From positions 90,085,001 to 90,149,000 of the forward strand of contig NC_088913.1 in NCBI RefSeq assembly GCF_963576675.1: a stretch of DNA of 64,000 bases, in the 5' to 3' direction. Numbering within the stretch: the stretch's first letter is position 1; every line of letters begins with the position of its first letter. Shown here piece by piece: positions 34,813 through 45,463 of this stretch. Origin of the DNA: Euphorbia lathyris (taxonomy: Eukaryota > Streptophyta > Magnoliopsida > Malpighiales > Euphorbiaceae). Below the pieces are notes generated by a model. The model was not told where the DNA came from. It ran no database searches and saw only the letters and a program-made list of their open reading frames with translations. The translations under genes and the position numbers were made by a program.

Positions 34813-35663
34813 TTCTCCCATTCTTTGAAAGAGTCGGACTCTGCTTCCGACGCCTTGGTTGGTAACGACCCGTCCGGCTTCCACAAGCTCAAATCCTGCA
34901 CATTAAAAGAAGAAGACATCTTCCCAAGCCAATTGGGAAGGGTTAGTTGGTAGGCATTAGCATTAATCTTCTTGGTGATCCGGTAGGGACCAAACTTCCT
35001 CGGCCTCAGTTTGCTATTAGTAGCATGCATGAGTCGTTCTTTTCCCAAGTACACCATCACTTCATCCCCCACCTCAAACTGAACATCTCTCCGGTGTTCG
35101 TCAATCTTGGCCTTAATCTTACTGTTTTTCTCCTCAATGCTATGTCGAACTTCTTGGTGCATTTAGTGGTAGTCATTGGCTAAATTCTGAGCCGCTACAC
35201 TCTTCTTTTCCCCCTTCGGCACTTCTCCCAAATCAAGTGAGTGGTTCAGAGCTTTAGTATACACAATCTCAAAAGGGGACTTCCCGGTGGTCGAACTTAC
35301 GGCGGAGTTGTAGGCGAATTCGGCTTGAGCGATCACATAATCCCACATCCGGGGCTTATCTCGACATTTTCTCCTTAATAGATTCCCCAACATCTGGTTT
35401 ACCGCCTCAGTTTGCCCATCCGTTTGGGGGTGAGCCGTGGTGCTGAATTTCAAAGTGGATCCGAGGATGGCCCAAAGAGTCCACCAAAAGTGGCTAACAA
35501 ACTTAGTGTCCCGGTCAGATACTATGGTCCTCGGAACCCCATGTAGCCTCACCACCTCACGGAAGAAAAGCTTGGCAATGGCGGTGGCATCACTAGTCTT
35601 ACGACATGGAATAAAATGAGCCATTTTAGAGAATCGATCCACCACCACGAATATAGAATCCAT
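34524..35663 (-). pseudogene. Element D integrase
   Basis: The integrase core reads [34 protein letters not shown] and [12 protein letters not shown]. The C-terminal GPY-type module is RPRKFGPYRITKKINANAYQ and FNVQDLSLWKPDGS. An in-frame stop at 35163 separates the core from the C-terminal part. The last about 90 residues are Ser/Thr/Arg-rich and encode repeated TRGV/STRG peptides because the coding sequence runs into the LTR's TACGCCCCGCGTA repeats. No chromodomain is seen. Confidence 0.85.
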
Positions 35664-37589
35664 ACCTTGTTAGGTTCTTAGTAGTCCCAACACAAAATCC
35701 ATGGAAAGATCCTCCCAAATGGTTTCCGGGATCAGGAGGTGCATCCGTAACCCGACATTAGTAGCATGCCCCTTCATGGTTTGGCAATTTTCGCATCGCT
35801 CCACGATGTACGCCACATCTCTTCTCATCTTAAGCCAGAAATATCGGGAGCTAACCGCCTCAAAGGTCTTATCTCGACCGAAGTGACCTCCCAATACTCC
35901 TCCATGTAGTTCTCGGATCACTCTTTCTCTTATGGACGTACCCGTAAGATATAATTGGCTACCTCTCATGAGGAACCGTCCACTAACTGATATTCCCATC
36001 CTTCGGTACTGTTCTTACACTTCTCCCACTCACTTCCAAAGTCCGGGCCATCACAGTACTCCCCTTTAAGGTGCTCCAAGTCTACTAACTCCAAGGCCAC
36101 GATTTTGAATAGTGCTACCCTTCGGCTCAAAGCATCCGCCACCTTGTTTTGTTGACCCGCTTTGTGGAGAAGCTTATAGGGGAACTTATCCACATAGGCA
36201 GACCATCTCGCATGCATAGGAATCCGGAGTTGCTTTTGGCTTCCTAGGTACTTGAGGGCTTGATGGTCGGTGTACAACATGAATTCTTTTCCAATGAGGT
36301 AGTGCTCCCACGTCTTAAGAGCCCGCACAACCACGTAGAACTCCTTGTCATAGGTGGCCCATTTCTGCCTCGAGTCACACAATTTCTCACTGAAATAAGC
36401 TATGAGCCTCTTCTCTTGCATCAATACTCCTCCAACTCCCACTCCACTAGCATCACACTCTACTTCGAAGAGCTTATCAAAATCCGAAAATGCTAAAACC
36501 GGAGCAGTGCTCAGTTTTTCCTTTATCAACGCGAAACTGCTCTCTTGCTCATCTCCCCACTTGAAGCCCCTACCCTTCTTCAAACACTCGGTCATAGGAG
36601 CCACGATAGCACTGAAATTTCGGATTAAGCGCCTATAGAAAGTAGCCAGCCCATGAAAGCTCCTAATATCCCCAACTGTCTGCGGAGTTGGCCACTCCCG
36701 AATAGCTCTAACCTTCTCTTCATCCACTCGAATACCACTCCCACTGACCACATACTCGAGAAACACCAAGCTCTCCATCACGAAGTCACACTTCTTAGTG
36801 TTGGCAAAGAGTTGGTTCTCCCGGAGCAAGGCTAATACGGTCCTCAAGTGCTCCACATGCTCTTCCAATGTCTTACTATGGATGAGAATATCATCAAAAT
36901 AGACCACCATAAACTTTCCAATCACAGGACGCAATACTTGGATCATCAATATCATTAAAGTGCTCGGTGCATTGGTCATCCCGAATGGCATCACTAGCCA
37001 CTCATACAATCCATCACGCGTCTTAAACGCTGTCTTCCATTCATCTCCCGCCTTGATCCGAATTTGGTGGTACCCACTCCTTAAATCAATCTTCGAAGAC
37101 CTTGGACCCACCCAATTGATCAAGCATATCATCAAGTCGGGGAATAGGAAATTTTTACCGAATGGTGATCTTGTTGATGGCTCGGATATCCACACACATC
37201 CTCCACGACCCATCTTTCTTGGGTGTCAACAACACCGGTACTGCACATGGACTCATGCTCTCCCGAATGTAACCCATTCTTATCAACTCGTCCACCTTCT
37301 CCTTCATCACTTCACTCTCCTTGGGGCTCATCCGGTATTGAGGGAGACTAGGTAAACTCGCTCTCGGCACTAGGTCGATATGGTGTTGGATGTCCCGAAG
37401 GGGTGGTAGCCCATATGGTAACTCTTCCAGAAACACATCACAGAACTCATTCAGCAAATGCCATACTTCTTCCGGAACTTCTTCCTCTTCGCTACCTACC
37501 CTCCCTGACGGTGTACTAGATTTCACCATTACTACATAGACCGTTTGACTTTCCTCAACTCGTTGATAAACGCCTTGTGAGTTGGACAA
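35664..37589 (-). pseudogene. Element D reverse transcriptase and RNase H
   Basis: The order is RT ([74 protein letters not shown], then catalytic [11 protein letters not shown] at about 36885-36915), RNase H ([40 protein letters not shown]), and the integrase zinc finger ([23 protein letters not shown]). Frameshifts near 37155-37213, 35966-35999 and 35664-35670 break it. It ends in a stop before the integrase core. Confidence 0.88.
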
Positions 37590-39571
37590 ACGATCAAAGT
37601 AGATCTCTCCTTAGTCTTTGGTTCTCCTACAAGGGGTGTGAGCACATAACGAACCCTGTCCTTCACAAACCCATAGGTGTTCTTACTTTCGGCATGGGTA
37701 GCATCCCTATCAAATTGCCACAGACGTCCCAACAGTAGGTGGCAAGCATCCATCTCTACAATGTCACAGTAGACTTCATCCCGGTACTCTCCTATCTCAA
37801 GAGGTACCCTACACCTTTGGGTGACTTTCAGCTCCCCGACATTCTTGATCCAACCCACACTATACGGACTCGGATGTGCTTCGATAACCAACCCAAACCT
37901 CTTAGCCGCTGTGTCGCTAATGATGTTCTCTTAGCTACCACTGTCAATAATCACATTGCACTTTACCCCTTGAACTAAGCATTGAGTTCAGAATAATTGA
38001 TGTCTTTAGTCTGTCTCCACTCTACTCGAGATCAAGAGTCTCCTCACCACATGTACAACATGCCCCCCTTCATACTCTCCCTCGTACTCATCATCCACGG
38101 GATCACAACAAACATCCCCCTCATCATCATACTCATCATCATCGTCGTATCGCTCAACCATGTTGGCACTCCTCCTCTTGGGACACTCATTTGAGCGATG
38201 ACCCGGCTCATTGCATCGGAAGCATTTGAATGGAGCCGGCCTCACATAAGGGTTGTTGCCCCTAGGGGGTTGTGTCGCCTTAAAAGGCCTCACATCTCCA
38301 CTAGGCGCCTTTCCCGCACTTGGCGCCTTGGAATCGCTTGAGCTTGCAATTCCTTTATCCTTATCACTTCCCTTGGGAACTACTCTCCCTCCATACGTGC
38401 TCTCAGCCCCGGCTCTCCTATAGCCTTCACGTCCCCTCAAACTCAACTGTTCCTCGACCTTTAACGCTAAATTACGGGCGTCTTGCAACCGAATCACCAT
38501 CTGTATTCCAATCCGGTCTTGGATGTTGTACCTCAATCCTTTAAGATACCTTGAAGTCTTTTGGCTTTCGGTTTTCGACAAGTTAGCCCTTGCCGAAAGC
38601 CGCAAGAAATCCGAGGTGTATTCGTGCACACTCCTAACACCTTGAGAACAATTTCGATAGGAACTGTAAATGTACTGCTCATAGTCGGGTGGTAGAAACC
38701 TCTCCCGCAACATCGACTTCATTCTAAGCCAAGATCTGATCGCCTCCCTTCCTCCTCTTCTTCTCCCCTCTTTCATATTATCCCACCAAACTGAAGCTCC
38801 TCCTTTCAATCAGTAAGCTACCAAACGGACTTTCCGATCCTCCGGTATACCCGCATAATCAAAGAACCGCTCCACCTCTAACAACCAATCGAGAAAACCT
38901 TCTATGTCGAGTTCTCCCCCGAATGACGGTAAGTCAACTTTCAATTTGAAGGCGTCGTCCCTCTCAAAATTTCCTCCAAACCCCATTCTTACATTCGGCT
39001 CGCCTCTATATCCGCCTATGTCATTACCCCGACCCCCATACGGGTCATTCAAACCAACATTCCCCCTCTCATAACCACCTACAACATCATTATGCACAAT
39101 ATCCATATTCCCGGCACGCACATGCGCGGGACCAACAACATCATTCACATGCACATCATGTCTAGGTCTATCATGCATAGCATTATCATCCATTCTAATC
39201 ACCATATTCCTAGCAATCCTAGGCATATCGTAATCATCAAACAAGTCCCCATCACTATCACTATCCACATTTCTAATGATTACGGGATTAGTCCGTCTTA
39301 CCTCTTGAACCCGAGGGTCTATGGCTTGGGGTGCATAGGTTCTCATTGGTGGTGGTATCGGTTGTCGGTCAAGTAGAGGACGGTTTTGTTCTTCTTGTCG
39401 CCGGTGAGGCTCTCCGGTTAAGAGAGCTTGATTGTTGCGGGTTGTTATGGTGAGTTCTTCAAGAATGAGACGAATATCTCAGGTACTCGTGTCGTGCTTC
39501 TCTTCTATCGCTCTTAGAGACTCCATGATATGCTTCACGTTGCCTTCTAGCGTCTCAAATCGTTGCTCCAT
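37532..39571 (-). pseudogene. Element D gag and protease
   Basis: gag starts at about 39571 (MEQRFETLEGNVKHIMESLR, a coiled coil). An acidic linker follows, then the capsid domain GELDIEGFLDWLLEVERFFD, GGASVWWDNM and LRERFLPPDYEQYIYSSYRN. A CCHC zinc knuckle (CFRCNEPGHRSNEC) and the protease (CNVIIDSGS, with D-S-G) come next. Stops at 38810 (CGA to TGA) and several in 37900-38010 (all explainable by C-to-T) plus a stop after the coiled coil inactivate it. The 267-residue piece 38006-38809 is the longest open part. Confidence 0.88.
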
Positions 39572-39585
39572 GGATCCGGTGGGCA

Positions 39586-39785
39586 CTCCGCACTCTGTTC
39601 TTACGCCCCGCGTACTAGGAGATACGCCCCGCGTGACTTGGGTACTGGACAATTGTTCGGTAAAGGATTCCTCTACACCTCGCGCCTTGGTGAGCACGCC
39701 TCGCGTGCTTAGTTGTGTGGCCTGACTCTCGTTGTTCGCATCTCTTGGTTCCGTGCTCAGACTTAGGGAAGGGATGCCCTCATCA
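39586..39785 (-). repeat. Truncated 5' LTR of element D
   Basis: Matches about 34640-34812 but with an extra short repeat (CGCGCCTTGGTGAGCACGCC). The outer end and TSD are intact; the inner 560 bp or so are missing. Carries four TACGCCCCGCGT-like motifs. Confidence 0.8.
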
Positions 39786-39790
39786 GCACC

Positions 39791-40502
39791 CTCCTAGCTT
39801 TGTTGGCCCCCGACAAGCATTATAGGCATGGGTCTGTAGTCTGGCTACATCGTCCATGAATGCACATATACTTGGACCGTTGTCCATCGGCTTGCTTCAC
39901 AACGTCCCAATAAATAGTAAAATGACGATTTTACCCTTGGACTATATTTTCTAGACTGTTAGCCATTCTCGTTGTGCCATCCCTCGAATGAATTTTGGCG
40001 AACTGTGACAATGGGGCTAGAGATTTTTGGGTTAAAATTATGCACCAAGGTACTTGAAGAGGCTTTGGGAGAGTCAAATGGATGATTAAAAGTTGGGATA
40101 AAATCTGGAAGCAACTTGGACTGTGAAGACTAAAGAAGATGGAAATATCTTGGAAAAATATTCATTTTGACCCCCAATCACCCCCCGGAGGAATATGTTC
40201 GTAGATTGTAATGATTTATTTCTTACCATAATAGTATTTTCCTAAATTAGTCAAGGAATTTTCCTTTTGTATTTTCTTAAAAAAGCTCAAACAAATGCAC
40301 AATATATTTTTTTCTACAAATAAATGGGATCCTACACTTTGTATAGGTATCAATTTGAACTTAACCTTCAACAATCTTAAAAGCAGTTATGTTCAGTGAA
40401 TGGTCTCGTCAATGTTAGATTTTGATTTATTAAAACTGTATAGAAAAGATGAAAATAATTCCAAAAGTTAAATCTAATAAATCTATCTTTAGGTTAACAA
40501 AA
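39791..40502. other. Flank of element D, unassigned
   Basis: Joins 34052 if D is removed, so it belongs to the same unassigned repeat. Low coding potential; nothing recognised. Confidence 0.35.
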
Positions 40503-40736
40503 GGGAAAATTATAAAATTGGGTAAAATTGGAGATTCATTTATATTTTTAATCCCATTATTCAACCTACTACATATCTAGACTATTTTTAATTGATTTAC
40601 CCAACCTACTGTATAAACATATTGAGGGTATTTTGGGAAAGTCGCACAAACATAAGTCTAGATATATAGTAGGTTAAGTAAGTGGGTTGAAAATATAAAT
40701 TGGTTTTCGATTTCACCCAATTTTATAATTTTTCCC
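40503..40736. mobile_element. Foldback MITE, 234 bp
   Basis: Termini GGGAAAATTATAAAATTGGG and its near complement CCCAATTTTATAATTTTTCC. Flanked by ACAAAA at 40497-40502 and 40737-40742. Internal halves are also partly complementary (CCTACTACATATCTAGAC against TCTAGATATATAGTAGG). Class undetermined. Confidence 0.75.
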
Positions 40737-40762
40737 ACAAAACAACCAATCTTTAACAGTGA

Positions 40763-40940
40763 TAACAAAAATTCATCTCCAGATTAAAATTCTAAATAAG
40801 CAAATATAACCGTGATGGCTAAGGGGAAAATGTTGTAAAATGATGTGGGAAAAAACTAATAACAAAATTTATCTCCAGTTTAAAATTCTAAATAAGCAAA
40901 TATCTAACGGTGATGGCTAGGGGAAACTGTTGTAAAATGG
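40763..40940. repeat. Two-copy 97-bp tandem repeat
   Basis: TAACAAAA..TTCATCTCCAG through GGGGAAAATGTTGTAAAATG occurs at 40763-40859 and again, slightly shorter, from 40860. The LINE begins right at the end of the second copy. Confidence 0.8.
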
Positions 40941-43922
40941 CGAGGTGTCTAATATTGAGAATGAGGATCTCACTAGAAAGCTCAGTGATGCTGAAATTAG
41001 AGATGCAGTATTCAGCATGAATAAAGATAGCTCGCCTGGGCCTGATGGCTTTGGCGGAATCTTCTACCAACATTGTTGGGACATAGTAGGCCATGATGTT
41101 TGGCGGATGGTTATCAGTTTTTTTGACACTGGATATATGCTTCCTGGGATGAACACGAGCATTATATCTCTTATTCCTAAGATTGAGGGTGCCAATGAAA
41201 TTCACCAATTCAGACCGGTTGCTATGGGAAATTTCAACTACAAGATTATCTCCAGAATCTTATCAAATAGAATTGCTCCAATTGCAGCCAGAATCACATC
41301 CGACAATCAGTTTGGTTTCATATCTGGGAGAAGCATCCATCATTGCATTGCAGCTACTTCTGAAGGGATCAATTTACTCAAAAAGAAGTGCTTTGGGGGC
41401 AACATGGCGCTAAAAATAGATATCAGGAAAGCCTTTGACACGTTAGACTGGAATTTCCTGTTGGCTGTGCTTGAGTCTTTTGGCTTCTCTCTAAGATTCA
41501 GGAACTGGATTTTGGAGATCCTGAGATCTGCTAGACTGTCAGTCTCAATTGGGGGTGGTATTAAAGGGTTCTTTAGCTGCTCCTGTGGTGTCAGACAGGG
41601 AGATCCGCTCTCCTCAACTCTTTTCGGGCTGGCTGAGGATTTCCTGGGGAGATGGATTTCAAAATTGATTGAAGAGGAGCAATTCACCCCGATGATTTAC
41701 ACCAGAAATGTTGCCTTCCCCTCTCATCTTTTATATGCGGATGACATGCTGTTATTCTGCAGGGCTTCCTTGAGCAATATGAAATGCATTAAAGAGATAT
41801 TTGACTTCTATGAATCAATATCTGGTCAGGCGGTTAACTGGGATAAATCGCAGGCTATATTCGGGAACCACATATCCTCAACTCGAAAAGCTCGTATGGC
41901 TGAAATTCTGGGCATTAAAACGGTGGCGCTGCCAATTAACTACCTTGGTGTTCCTCTATTCCAAGGAGCTCCCAGAGCCAGGCATCTTCAGCCTATCGTT
42001 GACAAATTTCTCAACCGCTTCAGTCTGTGGAGAGGCCAATCGCTCTCAATGGCAGGCAGGCTCACCCTGATCAAATCTTCCTTGACTGGTGCCCTGGTAC
42101 ATTCTTTCATGATCTATAAATGGCCGTGTGACTTAATTAAGAAGGTCAACAAGGCAATTCGCAATTTTCTTTGGTCTGGGGATAGAGATAAGAGGAAATG
42201 TATCACGGTCCCGTGGAGCGTCTGCTGTTTGAATATGGAGCATGGTGGCCTGGGTGTTAAGGATATGAAATTGTTTAATTTATCTTTGATTGCTAAGCTG
42301 TGTTGGGATTTACTGCAGGGACAGGATTTTGTTATTTCCTTGCTAAGAAATAGACTCATGTCACCCTCAGGGCTGATGAAGCGCTTCATCAGTAACTCAT
42401 CTATATGGTGTTTTGTTAAGGCGATGTATGATATTGTATCAAGGGATGCTGTTTGGTGGTTTGGGAATGAATCGGTCTTGAATTTTTGGACTGCCCGCTG
42501 GATCACGCCGGTCGTTGCGGATCAATTGGACATACTGCTAAAGTCACAAGCCAGGCTCTACAGGCCTTTGAGCGAGTTTCGCAACAATAATGCCTGGATT
42601 AACATTGATCAACTCCCTGATCATACTCAGGAAAACATCAGGAGTGTTAGCAGCTTTGGTACCGTTGACAGCTGCATCTGGCAGCCTGCAAAATCCGGTT
42701 TGCTATCAGCAAAGGGGGTTTACTGTAATTTGAACCAGGGGGCTGCGGTTGACTGGTGTAAGATGATTTGGAACTCAAGCATCCCTCCTAGAAGAGCCAT
42801 GACCTGCTGGTTGTTAATTCATGGTGGGCTAGCCGTTCAAAACAAGCTGCAATCCAGGGGTTTCGCTTTGGCGCAACGTTGTGAACTGTGCAAGGAAAGC
42901 GAGGAAACGCTAGAACACCTTTTCTTCTCCTGCAAAATTTCAGTAGGCCTATGGAGATTGATCTGTTGTGCCAACGCAGTTAGATGCCCGATTTTTTCGC
43001 TCGATGAGTTCTGTGCTCAGGTCAGGAACATTCGTATAGGTAGGAGGTTCAGAATGAGATGGCTATTCTCGGCGATCACCTGCGTATGGTATATCTGGAA
43101 TATCAGGAACAAGGCCATATTTGATCATGAGCTCCCCTCAATCCAAATTCTTAATTACATGCTGCTAAATTTAATCCGTGAAGCTGCCGTTACTAAAGCT
43201 GCAAACCCACGTCCGCCGCCTGAGCCGGATTACAAATTGGTGCGTTGGATTTCTCCCTCTAGAAACTGGATCAAAATCAATACGGATGGGGCATCGAGCT
43301 CCAATGGTCGAGCTGGTGCTGGAGGAATTTTCAGAAACCACAGGGGATTTGTAACTGGTTGTTTTGCGTTTCCTCTGCAAAACGCTGATGCACAGACGGC
43401 AGAATTGAGTGCTATTATTATAGCGGTAAGGGAAGCGTTGAGAAGAAATTGGAATTCGATATGGATCGAATCGGACTCCACATACGCTGTTAATCTTCTC
43501 AATATGCCGCGCAGTCAGGTCCCGTGGCGGATCAGACAAGAATGGCATTCCTGTCTATTACAGCTCTCATGCATGACATGGAAAGCATCTCACATCTATA
43601 GAGAAGGTAATCAGGCTGCAGATCGGTTAGCCGGAATCGGACAAACAGCAACAAATAATTTGTGGTGGGATGCTGCTCCTCCGTTCTGTCAGGGCTTCGT
43701 CTTTGAAGATCTTTGCAACGTACCTCATGTTCGCTTTATGTGATCTAAATTGTACTTTCCTTTTCCTGCTTTGTTCTTTTTCTTTTTTTTCCTTCTCCCC
43801 CCATGTAACCTTTCTTCTTCCTTTTTTAATAATAATTCTAGGGTAGTAGTCAGCGCCGGGGGTGCCAACCTAGTTGGGATGTCTGGCCTACTACTCGTCC
43901 CAACCTTCAGTTAAAAAAAATA
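40938..43922 (+). mobile_element. 5'-truncated L1-type LINE
   Basis: Starts at about 40938 just before the RT domain, so ORF1 and the endonuclease are missing. This is the usual result of incomplete target-primed reverse transcription. The RT-RNase H frame runs to 43743. A 3' untranslated region of about 170 bp follows and ends in a short A-rich tail (GTTAAAAAAAATAAT, 43911-43925). A clear TSD was not found. Confidence 0.85.
40945..43743 (+). pseudogene. LINE ORF2 remainder: RT, zf-RVT, RNase H
   Basis: 932 codons are open with no stop or frameshift, but without a start codon of their own (the in-frame stop is at 40933-40935). RT begins MNKDSSPGPDGFGGIFYQ (residues 25-42). Further motifs are KIDIRKAFDTLDW (158-170), GVRQGDPLS (215-223) and the catalytic YADD (264-267). 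A zinc-binding zf-RVT module follows at roughly 610-670 (CELCKESEETLEHLFFSC). A plant-type RNase H follows at about 775-915 (WIKINTDGASS, TAELSAIIIAVREAL, IWIESDS, REGNQAADRLA), with the four acidic catalytic residues. In intact plant LINEs this is the C-terminal part of ORF2. Loss of the endonuclease means this copy cannot move. Confidence 0.9.
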
Positions 43923-44017
43923 ATATAACATTTAAAAGTCAAGAATAATAATAATAAAAAATATATCTTGCTATGTTATATTGAAAGTTAGGGTTATTTT
44001 TGTAAAAAAAAAGGATA

Positions 44018-44512
44018 GGCTTAATACATCATTTGTTTCCTGAACTTGTCCAAAAAGCTTGATTGACTCCTTAAACTTTCGAAGTGTCCCGATAGCCCGC
44101 TGAACTCGCATAAAATGTTCAGTTAGCCCATCTGAACTTGCGTAAAATGTAATCAATTGATCATTCGATCGCAAAAAAAATAAGTTAAATGCGGAAGATG
44201 TATTCCAACTATAAATGCACATAAATTATAAAATAAATTAAAAATGAAGTTATTACTTGTTCAACTATACAACTTGTCTTCTCTAATATTAGAACTGCAT
44301 ACCCCGATATTTGTCGTTTTACTCGTACAACACATCTTCCACATTTAATTTAATTTTTTACGACCGAGTGATCAATTGATTACATTTTACGTAAATTCAT
44401 GAGGCTAATTGAATATTTTATGCAAGTTCAGGGCTATTGGGACACTTTGAAAGTTTAGAGGGACAAATCAAGTTTTTTGGATAAGTTCAGAGAACAAAGA
44501 ATGTATTAAGAT
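44018..44512. mobile_element. MULE-type MITE, 495 bp
   Basis: Inverted ends: GCTTAATACATCATTTGTTT and CCTGAACTTGTCC on the left match the complement of GGATAAGTTCAGAGAACAAA and GAATGTATTAAG on the right. A perfect 9-bp TSD, AAAAGGATA, at 44009-44017 and 44513-44521 points to the Mutator superfamily. No transposase. Confidence 0.85.
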
Positions 44513-44521
44513 AAAAGGATA

Positions 44522-44834
44522 TGTTGTGAAAACTACTTTTCCAAAAAACTACAAATTGTAACTTTTCGTAAATAATAACGGACCTAATTGACCATTTAAA
44601 CACCAATGTCCACCACAAAGAGGAAAGGTGATAGGATCATCTTTCCTAATACCACATTTCCGGATACAGAAGCCCTCAATACTTTCATTAATCGAGAAAG
44701 AAAACGAAGTCATAATCTTAATAGTTAAGGATAAAATTGGTTCAACTCATTTATTTACGGGAAAATATTGGATGAATTTTTTTATTAGAAAATATTATTT
44801 TTTTCTATGTTAGGCTATAACTTATATATTATTT
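44522..44834. other. Short unique-looking spacer
   Basis: AT-rich DNA between the MULE MITE and the foldback fragment. A 61-codon plus-strand frame (44628-44813) shows no family resemblance and is treated as chance. Confidence 0.4.
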
Positions 44835-44953
44835 TCGGGATGTTTGGTTGTTTCTTTCTATGCTTTTGTTTGCCTCTTCACTTCAGAAAGAAGAGCTTTA
44901 AATTTTTGTTTAGTGACCTCATGTTTACCTTTACATCTGAAAAATAATATTTT
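44835..44953. mobile_element. Foldback element, partial copy cut by element A
   Basis: TGTTTGGTTGTTTCTTTCTA, then CTTCACTTCAGAAAGAAGAG and GTTTACCTTTACATCTGAAAAA parallel the left arm of the element at 16808. The parallel continues to ATATTTTT at the base where element A begins. In the complete copy the corresponding place reads GCATTTTATAAAAG, so A inserted inside this element. Confidence 0.6.
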
Positions 44954-45463
44954 TGATACAGATTGAAAGCGATAAATGGAGGTTTTAATCGTAAACCAAC
45001 AAAGAGTTTCTTCTCTAGCTAAACTAGAAGGAGTGAATCCCAATAACAAGGTATAAACCTCGGTTCTCAAAGAGAATAATGTTTGATTGATAAAAGTTGT
45101 CGTCTTTCTTACAAAATGATGGTTTAAATACTTTCCCTTAATGATAACAAAAGACAAAGATTACCCCTACTAGGGTTACAATAAGGCTATCCCTAAAAGG
45201 GTAAAGTAGGTGATACGCCCCGACAAACAGTACATTGGTACGGGTACGGATTGTCAGGGTTGTTGGTGAATTACTTCGGGAGGAAGTAAGCCTAGAGATC
45301 CGCCCAGGGTAGATGTTTGTACGCCTCCTTGTGTACTCCTAGATTCGCCTAGCTTGCTTGTCTTGGGGATCCGCCCTCCTAGGTATAACCTCCGTGGGTC
45401 TGATATCTGGGGATTCTCCAGAGCGCCTGTGATCAGTGATCTCAGTTAGGATGTCCGCATCAT
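44954..45463 (-). repeat. 3' LTR of element A
   Basis: 510 bp; plus strand TGATACAGATTGAAAGCGAT...GATGTCCGCATCA. It overlaps the last 42 or so codons of pol (stop at 45339). It is clearly more diverged from the two B LTRs than these are from each other. Confidence 0.9.

Larger units (their letters stand above)
34053..39785 (-). mobile_element. Gypsy element D (CRM-like), decayed
   Basis: A perfect TSD, GCACC, lies at 34048-34052 and 39786-39790. The 3' LTR is 34053-34812. The 5' LTR is reduced to its first 200 bp (about 39586-39785), fused directly to the start of gag, so the rest of the LTR and the primer site are deleted. gag, protease, RT, RNase H and integrase are recognisable but carry many stops and frameshifts. 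It is a distant relative of elements A and B. Confidence 0.9.

Noticed and set aside
39586..39785. Independent coding repeat upstream of gag
   Set aside because: It is the outer end of element D's LTR, shown by the GCACC duplication and identity to 34640-34812.
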